Assembly (NCBI RefSeq): GCF_001425265.1
Contig: NZ_LMEC01000011.1
Coordinates: forward strand, 559,585 to 623,584
DNA: 64,000 nt
DNA from: Massilia sp. Root418
GTDB lineage: Bacteria; Pseudomonadota; Gammaproteobacteria; Burkholderiales; Burkholderiaceae_D
Reading direction: 5' to 3'
Part shown: piece after piece, positions 56,775 to 64,000 of the stretch
How the letters are laid out: each line of letters starts with the position of its first letter
Position numbering within the stretch: position 1 is the stretch's first letter
Made by a program: the position numbers and the translations under genes
The notes under the pieces: generated by a model
What the model was told of the DNA's origin: nothing
The model's input: only the letters and a program-made list of their open reading frames with translations
Database searches by the model: none

Positions 56775-57875
56775 CTAACCCCCGATATAAGACATCTCGA
56801 CTTTTTGGCTGATGCCCGCCGTCTGGCTGGTGCGCAGCTCGGAGTAGCGGTCGCCGCGCGCCTGCCACAGGTGGCTGACGGCGCCGGCGATCTCGGCATC
56901 GCTGCTGCCGTTGCGCAGCAGGGCGCGCAGGTCGTGGCCGCGCGTGGCGAACAAACAGGTGTACAGCTTGCCCTCGGTGGACAGGCGGGCGCGGCTGCAG
57001 TCCCGGCAGAACGCCTGGGTGACGCTGGAAATCAGGCCGATCTCGCCGCCGCCGTCGCGGTAGCGCCAGCGCTCGGCGGTTTCGCCCGTGTAGTTGGCGG
57101 CCACCGGCTCGATCGGCATCTCGGCGCCGATGCGGCGCGCCACTTCGGCCGAGGGCACCACTTCGTCCAGCTTCCAGCCGTTGGAGGCGCCCACGTCCAT
57201 GTACTCGATGAAGCGCAGGATATAGGGCGTATCCTTGAAATAGCGCGCCATCGGCAGGATTTCCTGGTCGTTCATGCCGCCCTTGACCACCATGTTGACC
57301 TTGATGGGCCCCAGGCCCACGCCGTGCGCCACGTCCAGGCCGTGCAGCACGTCGCCCACCGCGAAGTCCACGTCGTTCATGCGCTTGAAGATGGCATCGT
57401 CCATGGCGTCCAGCGACACGGTCACGCGCTGCAGGCCGGCGTCCTTGAGCGACTGCGCCTTTTTGGCGAGCAGGGAGCCGTTGGTGGTGAGCGTGAGGTC
57501 GAGCGGCTTGCCGTGCACGGTTTTCAGTTCGGCCAGCATGCCGATCAGCTTTTCGATGTTTTTGCGCAGCAGCGGCTCGCCGCCGGTCAGGCGGATCTTT
57601 TCCACGCCGTGCGCGATGAAGATCTGCGCGATGCGCGTGATTTCTTCAAAGCTGAGCAGGGAGGAATGCGGCAGGTAGTTGTAGTCCTTGTCGAACACTT
57701 CCTTGGGCATGCAGTAGACGCAGCGGAAATTGCAGCGGTCGGTGACGGAAATGCGCAGGTCGTGCAGGGGACGGGCGAGCTGGTCCCGCAGCTCGCCCGT
57801 GGGCGCCTGCAGGACGGCTGGCACGACAGCCGCTTGCGAGCGGTTGTCGGTGAAGAGAATGATTTTTTCAGACAT
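56775..57875 (-). CDS. moaA: GTP 3',8-cyclase MoaA
   Basis: 366 residues; a radical-SAM enzyme for the first step of molybdenum cofactor synthesis. The N-terminal cluster is in [14 protein letters not shown] (CxxxCxxC), the second cluster in [20 protein letters not shown], and the protein ends with the conserved GG (SYIGG). [15 protein letters not shown] and TLTTNGSLL bind SAM and substrate. An N-terminal extension of ~35 residues precedes the core. The start at 57875 ([10 protein letters not shown]) is chosen over earlier GTG codons. Followed at once by mobA-moeA. Confidence 0.95.
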   Translation of the reverse strand: MSEKIILFTDNRSQAAVVPAVLQAPTGELRDQLARPLHDLRISVTDRCNFRCVYCMPKEVFDKDYNYLPHSSLLSFEEITRIAQIFIAHGVEKIRLTGGEPLLRKNIEKLIGMLAELKTVHGKPLDLTLTTNGSLLAKKAQSLKDAGLQRVTVSLDAMDDAIFKRMNDVDFAVGDVLHGLDVAHGVGLGPIKVNMVVKGGMNDQEILPMARYFKDTPYILRFIEYMDVGASNGWKLDEVVPSAEVARRIGAEMPIEPVAANYTGETAERWRYRDGGGEIGLISSVTQAFCRDCSRARLSTEGKLYTCLFATRGHDLRALLRNGSSDAEIAGAVSHLWQARGDRYSELRTSQTAGISQKVEMSYIGG

Positions 57876-57943
57876 GCGGATACGATAGCACGACCGCACT
57901 TTGCATGCGCTGTATCAGTTGCATATATGGAACTACCAATGAA

Positions 57944-57970
57944 AAAGGGGAAGCGCGCGGCTTCCCCTTT
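57944..57970 (-). terminator. Intrinsic terminator of rne
   Basis: Perfect 11-bp arms AAAGGGGAAGC and GCTTCCCCTTT with a five-base loop; on the minus strand the stem ends in a run of five T. It lies 20 bases past the rne stop. Confidence 0.9.
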
Positions 57971-57989
57971 CTAGTCGGCTACCCGGCTT

Positions 57990-60900
57990 TTAACGGCGGG
58001 TGTCGACCTGGACCAGCGGCTCGTCCACTTGCGGCGGCAGCGGCTTGCGTTCGCGCGGCACGCGCACCGGGGTGGTAACGGTCTGCGACGCGGCTTCCTG
58101 CGCAGCGCGCAGCTTGGCCGGGTCGGTAGCTGCCAGCGTCAGGCCGGCGGCTTCCAGGATCGCGTTCAGGTCGGCTGGCTTGGCGGCCGGGGCTGCTGCC
58201 GGAGCAGGGGCTGCCTGGGCTGCCGGGGCTGGCGCGGCGGCTTGCACTGCCGGGGCGGCTGCGGCTGGCGCGGCTTCCACAGCTGGCGCGGCCACTTCTG
58301 CTGCCGGCGCGGCGGCAGGCTCGGCTGCCGGGGCGGCCGGTGCTGCTACGGCGGCTTCAGCGGAATCGGCGCTTTGCGGCTTCTGCTCGAACGCGTACTC
58401 GGCTGCCGGAGCCGGCTCTGGCGTCACTGCTGCGGCGGGTGCTTCAGCAACGGTGTCGGCAACGGCTGGGGCGGCAACTTCCGTGGCCGGCGCCTGGGCT
58501 GCTGCTTCGGCCGGGGCGGCTGCCACGGCTGGCTCAGCTGCGGCTTCGGCTGCAACCGGTGCAACCGGTGCAACCTCCACCGGCGCTGCAGGAGCAGCTT
58601 CCACTGCCGGCGCTGGCGCATCCACTGCCACGGTCGGATCGACCGGAGCGGCGACGGCGACAGGGGCGTGTGCAACGCCGAGGTCGGCGTCGGCGGCGGG
58701 AGCGTCTGCCGCCACGGTTGGATCGGCTGGTGCCGGGATGGCGGCCGGTGCTGCCGGGGCGGCCTCGCCTTCGGCTGGCGCCACGGTGAAGCTCACTACC
58801 GGTGCGGACTCGCCATCAGCCAGTTCCGCGCCTTCCACGCCCTCGGCGCCTTCGCGTTCGCGGCGGTTGCGGTTGCGGCCGCCACGACGGCGGCGGCGGC
58901 GCGGCTCTTCGCCGTCCAGTGCTTCACCGTCTTCGCCTTCAGGGCCGGCGTTGGCCGGTACTTTCACTTGCGCATCGCCCACCGGTGCGGCCGCTGCCGG
59001 CGCGCCGGTCAGGGTGACGGCTGCGGCGGCTGCGCCCGCGGTCAGGGCCAGCTCATCGGCCTTGAACTCGGCTTTGGCTTCGGTGGCCGTGGCCTTGTCG
59101 GCGCGCGGCTCGCGCGGTGGGCGCGGGGTGCGTTCGGCACGCTCCGGACGCTCGGCGCGTTCCGGACGCTCGGCGCGCTCGGGGCGTTCCGCACGTTCAG
59201 GACGCTCGGCGCGCTGGGCCTGGGCGTCGGCCGGCAAGCCTTCGCGCGCTTCACGCGGCTCGCGCGGTGGACGCGGCGGACGGGCCGGGCGGCCTTCGCG
59301 CGCTTCCGCCGGCTTGGCGGACTCGTCTGCACCGGCGCGTACGCCCGGTTCGCGTTCTTCACGCTCGCGGCTGCCTGGCTTGCCGCTGCGGCTGCGGCCG
59401 CGCGGGCCACGGGCGTTGCGGTCGCCGCGCTCGGCGCCCGGCTTGGCGGCCGGTGCTGGCGCAGGCGCTGCCACCGGCTCTTCTTTCTTCGGCGAGAAGA
59501 AGGAGAACAGCTTGGCGAAGAAACCTTGCTCGACCGGCGCGGCCACGACCGGAGCCGGCTTGACCGGTTCGGGCGCAGGCTTGCGTTCCACCACAGGGGC
59601 GGGCTGGGCCGGGGTAATGGTCTTGACGACGGCTTCCTGGCGCGGCTTGGCTTCTTCCTTCTGGCGCTTGTTGTAGGCCATGTCGGTTTCTGCTTGCTCG
59701 GCCATGGTGTAGCTGGCGGCGTGGTCTTCCAGGCGCGGATCGTCGTGCTTGATGCGCTCCAGCTTGTAGTGCGGCGTGTCCAGGTGCTTGTTCGGGATCA
59801 GGATCACGTTGATGCGGTGGCGGTTCTCGATCTTGAGCACTTCGCCGCGCTTTTCGTTCAGCAGGAAGGCTGCCACGTCCACCGGCACTTGCACGTGGAT
59901 GGTGGCCGAGTTTTCCTTCATCGCCTCTTCCTGGATGATGCGCAGCACCTGCAGGGCGGACGATTCGGTATCGCGGATGTGGCCGGTGCCCGAGCAGCGC
60001 GGGCAGGTCACGTGCGAACCTTCGGACAGCGACGGACGCAGGCGCTGGCGCGACAGTTCCATCAGGCCGAAGCGGGAAATCTTGCCCATTTGAACGCGGG
60101 CACGGTCGTGGTGCAGCGCGTCCTTCAGGCGCTGTTCCACTTCGCGCTGGTTCTTGGCCACTTCCATGTCGATGAAGTCGATCACGATCAGGCCGCCCAA
60201 GTCGCGCAGGCGCAGCTGGCGGGCCACTTCTTCGGCTGCTTCGCAGTTGGTGTTGAAGGCGGTGGTCTCGATGTCGGAGCCGCGCGTGGCGCGGGCCGAG
60301 TTCACGTCCACCGACACCAGCGCTTCGGTGTGGTCGATCACGATGGCGCCGCCCGATGGCAGCGGCACGGTGCGCGAGTACGCGGTTTCAATCTGGTGTT
60401 CGATCTGGAAGCGGGAGAACAGCGGCACGTCGTCGCTGTAGCGCTTCACGCGGTGCACCATGTCCGGCATCACGTGGCTCATGAACTGGTGAGCCTGCTC
60501 GTAGATGACGTCGGTGTCGATCAGGATTTCGCCGATGTCCGGCTGGAAATAGTCGCGGATAGCGCGGATGACCAGCGAGGATTCCTGGTAGATCAGGAAG
60601 GCGCCCGAGGCGGCCTTGCCGGCGCCTTCGATTGCGCGCCACAGCTGCATCAGGTAGTTCAAGTCCCACTGCAGCTCTTCGACGTTGCGGCCGATGCCGG
60701 CGGTGCGGGCGATCACGGACATGCCTTGCGGCAGGTCCAGCTTGTCCATGGTTTCGCGCAGTTCCTGGCGTTCTTCGCCTTCCACGCGGCGCGAGACGCC
60801 GCCGCCGCGCGGATTGTTCGGCATCAAGACCAGGTAGCGGCCGGCCAGCGAGATGAAGGAGGTCAGGGCCGCGCCTTTATTGCCGCGCTCCTCTTTTTCC

Positions 60901-61208
60901 ACCTGCACCATAATTTCCTGGCCTTCGCGCAGGGCTTCCTTGACGGAGGCGTTGCGCACGTCCACGCCTTCGCGGAAGTAGCTGCGCGCCACTTCCTTGA
61001 ACGGCAGGAAACCGTGGCGGTCTTCGCCGTAGCTGACGAAGCACGCTTCCAGCGACGGTTCGATGCGGGTGATGACGCCTTTGTAGATGTTGGACTTGCG
61101 CTGCTCACGGCCAGCGGTTTCGATGTCGATGTCGATCAGTTTCTGACCGTCGACGATGGCAACGCGCAACTCTTCTTGCTGCGTCGCATTGAACAACATG
61201 CGTTTCAT
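57990..61208 (-). CDS. rne: Ribonuclease E
   Basis: 1072 residues, close to E. coli length. The catalytic half has the S1 domain (KGVITRIEPSLEACFVSYGE), the DNase I-like site with Asp 301 in ALVSVDVNSARATRG and Asp 344 in LIVIDFIDMEV, and the zinc-link TCPRCSGTGH that joins dimers. The C-terminal ~550 residues are disordered: a basic/Arg-rich RNA-binding part with RPERAE repeats and RRRRRRGGRNRNRRERE, then a long Ala/Pro/Val/Glu-rich tail. Such tails scaffold the degradosome; partner sites here cannot be read off. Start codon MKRMLFNAT is standard. A long leader upstream suits feedback control through its own mRNA. Confidence 0.96.
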   Translation of the reverse strand: MKRMLFNATQQEELRVAIVDGQKLIDIDIETAGREQRKSNIYKGVITRIEPSLEACFVSYGEDRHGFLPFKEVARSYFREGVDVRNASVKEALREGQEIMVQVEKEERGNKGAALTSFISLAGRYLVLMPNNPRGGGVSRRVEGEERQELRETMDKLDLPQGMSVIARTAGIGRNVEELQWDLNYLMQLWRAIEGAGKAASGAFLIYQESSLVIRAIRDYFQPDIGEILIDTDVIYEQAHQFMSHVMPDMVHRVKRYSDDVPLFSRFQIEHQIETAYSRTVPLPSGGAIVIDHTEALVSVDVNSARATRGSDIETTAFNTNCEAAEEVARQLRLRDLGGLIVIDFIDMEVAKNQREVEQRLKDALHHDRARVQMGKISRFGLMELSRQRLRPSLSEGSHVTCPRCSGTGHIRDTESSALQVLRIIQEEAMKENSATIHVQVPVDVAAFLLNEKRGEVLKIENRHRINVILIPNKHLDTPHYKLERIKHDDPRLEDHAASYTMAEQAETDMAYNKRQKEEAKPRQEAVVKTITPAQPAPVVERKPAPEPVKPAPVVAAPVEQGFFAKLFSFFSPKKEEPVAAPAPAPAAKPGAERGDRNARGPRGRSRSGKPGSREREEREPGVRAGADESAKPAEAREGRPARPPRPPREPREAREGLPADAQAQRAERPERAERPERAERPERAERPERAERTPRPPREPRADKATATEAKAEFKADELALTAGAAAAAVTLTGAPAAAAPVGDAQVKVPANAGPEGEDGEALDGEEPRRRRRRGGRNRNRREREGAEGVEGAELADGESAPVVSFTVAPAEGEAAPAAPAAIPAPADPTVAADAPAADADLGVAHAPVAVAAPVDPTVAVDAPAPAVEAAPAAPVEVAPVAPVAAEAAAEPAVAAAPAEAAAQAPATEVAAPAVADTVAEAPAAAVTPEPAPAAEYAFEQKPQSADSAEAAVAAPAAPAAEPAAAPAAEVAAPAVEAAPAAAAPAVQAAAPAPAAQAAPAPAAAPAAKPADLNAILEAAGLTLAATDPAKLRAAQEAASQTVTTPVRVPRERKPLPPQVDEPLVQVDTRR
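59131..59217. repeat. 18-bp tandem repeats inside rne
   Basis: About five degenerate copies of an 18-bp unit encode RPERAE repeated (RPERAERPERAERPERAE and so on) in the Arg-rich part of RNase E. The protein repeat is more regular than the DNA, which suggests selection on the protein. Confidence 0.8.
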
Positions 61209-61784
61209 TTTTATTAACTCCGCGGCCCGAAGGCCATCTCTTGCCGTTCCCGCAGGAACGGCGTGATACCAGGGATATACGCGGGAGTAAGGAGGCGGAG
61301 GGGTTTTGCCTCGTCATGCGGCGCAGCAACGCGGTAGCGTTGCGGCCGCAAAGGGCGCATGAGGCCGAGCGTCATGCCGAGTGTGCGCACTGCTTGCAAT
61401 TCATCCAGCGGGCCAACCGGACGAGGTGAATCGTCCGGGGCGGGCGGAGCAGGCAGGCGTGCGCAAAGCGTCGAGCCATGGCATCTTGTATGGTGCCTGG
61501 CGAAAACGGCAAGCGTAATCAGCTTCATCAACCAGCGAGCAACGACTGTGTGCTTGCTCGCCGGACTTATCCTAACAATCCAGCCAATCTAATCCCTGCA
61601 CCCGTGCTCGCTACCCGATGGCGACAGTGGTCGCCACCCTGATGACCGCACGAGTGTGCGTATACATTTATTTCCACTGAATTTGCTAAATAAGCGAGGC
61701 CAGCGGTACGCCCCTGTGTAAAATGTGCTTTTATTCTTACACGTACAGCAGCTTAAACTGCGGCAAAACGATTATATATTCAAA
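61209..61784. other. Divergent leader/promoter region between rne and rluC
   Basis: About 575 bp without a supportable protein gene; the frames crossing it look like chance. On the minus side it would provide a 5' leader for rne, the place where E. coli RNase E regulates its own mRNA. The GC-rich stretches near 61230-61470 can fold into several stems, for instance CCGTTCCCGCAGGAACGG (61241-61260). I cannot assign start sites for either gene. Confidence 0.4.
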
Positions 61785-62819
61785 ATGAAGGACTTAGAGA
61801 GATTTTCTGGGAAGAACGGCCGAAACGTGGTCCAGAATGCGGCGCAAAAGCCGCAAGCCGCCGTCCCCACACAGGTCCTGCCGCAAGCACAATTCCTGAC
61901 GATAGGCGAAGAAGACGCCGGCCAGCGCATCGATAACTACTTGTTGCGAATCTGCAAAGGTGTGCCGAAAAGCCATATCTACCGCATCCTGCGCTCTGGT
62001 GAAGTGCGTGTGAACAAGGGCCGTATCGATCAGTTGTACCGTCTGGTACAAGGTGATGTGGTGCGCGTCCCGCCGGTGCGCGTGGCGGAAAAGGCGGAAA
62101 ACAACGTTCCGGCGGCCGAGTTCGCCATCATCTTCGAGGATGCGCACCTGCTGGTGATCGACAAGCCGGCCGGCACCGCCGTGCATGGCGGCTCGGGCGT
62201 GTCCTTCGGCGTCATCGAGCAGCTGCGCGCGTCGCGCCCGGACGCCAAGTTCCTGGAACTGGTGCACCGCCTGGACCGCGACACATCCGGCCTGTTGTTG
62301 CTGGCAAAGAAACGGTCGGCCCTGACCAATCTGCACGAACAGATGCGCGACGGCCACACCGACAAGCGCTACCTGACCCTGGCCGTGGGCGACTGGAAGA
62401 ATGCGCGCCAGCACGTGAAATCGCCGTTGAAGAAGTACTCCACCGCCGACGGCGAGCGCCGGGTGGCGGTGGCGCCGGACGGCCTGGCCTCGCACACCGT
62501 GTTTACCCTGCTGAAGAAATATCCGCAGTTCGCCTTGCTGGAAGCCGAGCTGAAAACCGGCCGCACTCACCAGATCCGCGTTCATCTGGCATCTTCTGGC
62601 TTCCCCATTGCAGGTGACGATAAATACGGCGATTTCGCATTAAACAAGGCGCTCCAGAAAGCTGATGCCACGCGTGGCGCGCTCAAGCGCATGTTCCTGC
62701 ATGCCCACCAGATTACGTTTACCCACCCGGAAACCGGCAAAACCATGACATTGAACGCACCGCTGGCCGCCGAGTGCGAACGATTCTTGGTAAGCTTGGG
62801 TAAACCATTGAATTTATAA
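61785..62819 (+). CDS. rluC: 23S rRNA pseudouridine synthase RluC
   Basis: 344 residues; makes pseudouridines at 955, 2504 and 2580 (E. coli numbering). An N-terminal S4 RNA-binding domain (AGQRIDNYLLRICKGVPKSH) precedes the RluA-type catalytic domain with the active Asp in HRLDRDTSGLLLLAKK, and GRTHQIRVHLASSGFPIAGD. A ~40-residue N-terminal extension is present. I start it at 61785 (MKDLERFSG). It is divergent from rne, the standard arrangement in proteobacteria. Confidence 0.94.
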   Translation: MKDLERFSGKNGRNVVQNAAQKPQAAVPTQVLPQAQFLTIGEEDAGQRIDNYLLRICKGVPKSHIYRILRSGEVRVNKGRIDQLYRLVQGDVVRVPPVRVAEKAENNVPAAEFAIIFEDAHLLVIDKPAGTAVHGGSGVSFGVIEQLRASRPDAKFLELVHRLDRDTSGLLLLAKKRSALTNLHEQMRDGHTDKRYLTLAVGDWKNARQHVKSPLKKYSTADGERRVAVAPDGLASHTVFTLLKKYPQFALLEAELKTGRTHQIRVHLASSGFPIAGDDKYGDFALNKALQKADATRGALKRMFLHAHQITFTHPETGKTMTLNAPLAAECERFLVSLGKPLNL

Positions 62820-62864
62820 AATAATACTGAGCAGAGGAGCCGGTGGCAGGCAGCGCCGGAACAC

Positions 62865-63524
62865 ATGGCAAGAAAGCAATTTGATCTGATCGTGTTCGAT
62901 TGGGATGGCACGTTGATGGACAGCACATCGACGATCGTGCGCTGCATTCAGGCCGCCGCCAAGGATCTGGCCTTGCCGATACCCGGCGAGGACGCGGCCT
63001 CGCACGTGATCGGCCTGGGGCTGTACGAGGCCATGCAGGCCGTGATGCCCCATATCGACCCCAAATATTACCCGCGCATGGTGGAGCGCTATCGCTACCA
63101 CTATTTGTCGAAAGACCATGAGCTGACGCTGTTCAAGGGCGTGGCCGAGATGCTGCAGGAGCTGTCGCAGCAGGCCTATTTCCTGGCCGTGGCCACCGGC
63201 AAGAGCCGGGTCGGGCTGAACCGGGCGCTGAACGCGGCCGGGCTGCTGTCGATGTTCGACGCCACGCGCTGCGCGGATGAAACCTTCTCCAAGCCGCACC
63301 CGGCCATGCTGCAGGAGCTGACCCGCGAACTGGGCCAGGACCTGAAGCGCACCGTGATGATAGGCGACACCAGCCATGACTTGCTGATGGCGAACAATGC
63401 CGGCGCGGCCGGCGTGGCGGTGGAATACGGCGCCCATCCGGTCGACCAGTTGCAGGCCTGCAATCCGATGTATTCGGCCAGGACCGTGGCCGAACTGCAC
63501 CAGTGGCTGAACGAGAACGCCTGA
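62865..63524 (+). CDS. HAD-superfamily phosphatase, Gph-like
   Basis: 219 residues. HAD motifs are complete: DWDGTLMDST (nucleophile Asp), AVATGKSRVGL, the Lys in FSKPHPAML and GDTSHDLLMANNAG. The helical cap between motifs I and II marks subfamily IA, like phosphoglycolate phosphatase; the true substrate is not determined. Its stop shares a base with the start of the Rieske gene (TGATG). Confidence 0.9.
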   Translation: MARKQFDLIVFDWDGTLMDSTSTIVRCIQAAAKDLALPIPGEDAASHVIGLGLYEAMQAVMPHIDPKYYPRMVERYRYHYLSKDHELTLFKGVAEMLQELSQQAYFLAVATGKSRVGLNRALNAAGLLSMFDATRCADETFSKPHPAMLQELTRELGQDLKRTVMIGDTSHDLLMANNAGAAGVAVEYGAHPVDQLQACNPMYSARTVAELHQWLNENA

Positions 63525-63898
63525 TGAGCGAGAGCGTGGAAATCCTGATCTGCGCGGCGGACGCGGTGCAAGACCTGGGGCGCGGCGTGCGCTTTCCGGT
63601 CACGGCAGGCGGCGAGGACGCCACCGGCTTCGTGGTGCGCTACGGGGGCAAGGCCTACGGCTATCTGAACCGCTGCGCCCATGTGCCGATCGAACTGGAC
63701 TGGAACCAGGGCGAGTTCTTCGAGTCAAGCAAGCTCTACATCATGTGCTCGACCCACGGCGCTGTTTATGTGCCCGAAAGCGGCCAATGCGCTGGCGGTC
63801 CCTGCCGGGGCGGCCGGCTGCGTCCCATCACCGTGGTGGAGCACGACGAGCAACTTTACTGGCAGCCGGACGACTACATCCGGCCCGCCCGCGCCTGA
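63524..63898 (+). CDS. Rieske [2Fe-2S] protein
   Basis: 124 residues, a soluble single-domain Rieske protein. The cluster ligands are the paired motifs RCAHVPIELDW (CxH) and MCSTHGAVYVPE (CxxH). Such small ferredoxin-type proteins pass electrons to an oxygenase or other partner, which is not encoded here. It is consistently found between the HAD phosphatase and an S49 peptidase gene in Burkholderiales. Confidence 0.9.
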   Translation: MSESVEILICAADAVQDLGRGVRFPVTAGGEDATGFVVRYGGKAYGYLNRCAHVPIELDWNQGEFFESSKLYIMCSTHGAVYVPESGQCAGGPCRGGRLRPITVVEHDEQLYWQPDDYIRPARA

Positions 63899-63926
63899 GC
63901 GGCGCCCATCTCCGAGTTAAGATTTT

Positions 63927-64000
63927 ATGAGCGACAATACAAGCGATAGCAATAATAGCGGCGACGGCAAGAGCAATGCAGCCGCCGCCACCCCGTCGGT
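63927..64000 (+). CDS. N-terminus of a probable S49 (SppA-like) peptidase, partial
   Basis: Only 24 codons are visible, encoding MSDNTSDSNNSGDGKSNAAA and the next few residues. The sequence is a polar low-complexity tail and not diagnostic. In related genomes the gene after rluC-HAD-Rieske encodes an S49 signal peptide peptidase with a disordered N-terminus, which is the sole basis for the name. Confidence 0.45.
   Translation, partial: MSDNTSDSNNSGDGKSNAAAATPS

Noticed and set aside
58029..61217. 1062-codon plus-strand frame opposite rne
   Set aside because: Shadow of the Ala/Pro-rich RNase E tail and catalytic domain; no domain can be recognised in it.

Overview
The window is chromosomal DNA from a GC-rich betaproteobacterium, most likely Oxalobacteraceae of the Massilia/Duganella/Janthinobacterium type. 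This is inferred from the gene orders (rne-rluC-HAD-Rieske, ribF-ileS-lspA-coaBC-dut, nudix-aat-bpt-pyrD), the initiator tRNA sequence, the PEP-CTERM relic and the intergenic palindromes. Nearly all of it is ordinary, tightly packed core genome. I see no phage, insertion sequence or CRISPR array.

1-7.5 kb (+): the end of a serine hydrolase, a 1-Cys peroxiredoxin, a TauE/SafE exporter, the sulfate importer cysT-cysW-cysA coupled to the regulator cysB, and a chemotaxis receptor. 7.6-17.1 kb (mostly -): a TonB-dependent receptor, an aldo-keto reductase, pyrD, both N-degron tagging transferases (bpt, aat) with a Nudix hydrolase, then tRNA-fMet (+) with its own promoter and terminator, two tiny membrane-protein ORFs, and a MerR/TipAS regulator coupled to a methyltransferase. 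17.1-20.2 kb (+): a DUF3142 protein coupled to a 752-residue exported protein of unknown function. 20.2-31.2 kb (-): an AlkA-like glycosylase, an EamA transporter, XdhC, a PEP-CTERM relic, a lipoprotein with a degenerate M48 protease domain, then dut, coaBC, lspA, ileS and ribF.

31.3-35.3 kb (-): a TonB-ExbB-ExbD-ExbD energy system ending in a periplasmic TPR protein. 35.7-40.6 kb (-): the stress module prkA-yeaH-spoVR. 41-45 kb (+): adenosine deaminase, a 225-bp tandem duplication carrying a near-perfect 59-nt palindrome, and a large FtsX-type permease. 45-46.5 kb: an atypical response regulator and a truncated hemoglobin.

47-53.4 kb (+) is the most interesting part. A sigma-54 activator is followed by a canonical sigma-54 promoter and a five-gene cluster: a 583-residue Gly/Ala/Ser/Asn-rich exported protein, two small exported proteins with double-glycine-like motifs, a periplasmic C39 peptidase, and an outer-membrane barrel with an N-terminal coiled coil. 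The last two resemble FapD and FapF of the functional amyloid (Fap) system, but the fibre candidate looks different from FapC. I read it as a divergent amyloid or adhesin export system in which the C39 enzyme may trim the two small proteins.

53.5-64 kb: rmuC (+), a fused mobA-moeA with moaA (-), RNase E (-), and the divergent rluC, HAD phosphatase, Rieske protein and the start of a probable S49 peptidase (+). Four intergenic palindromes built on GGCGGRTTA lie scattered through the window, three of them between convergent genes.
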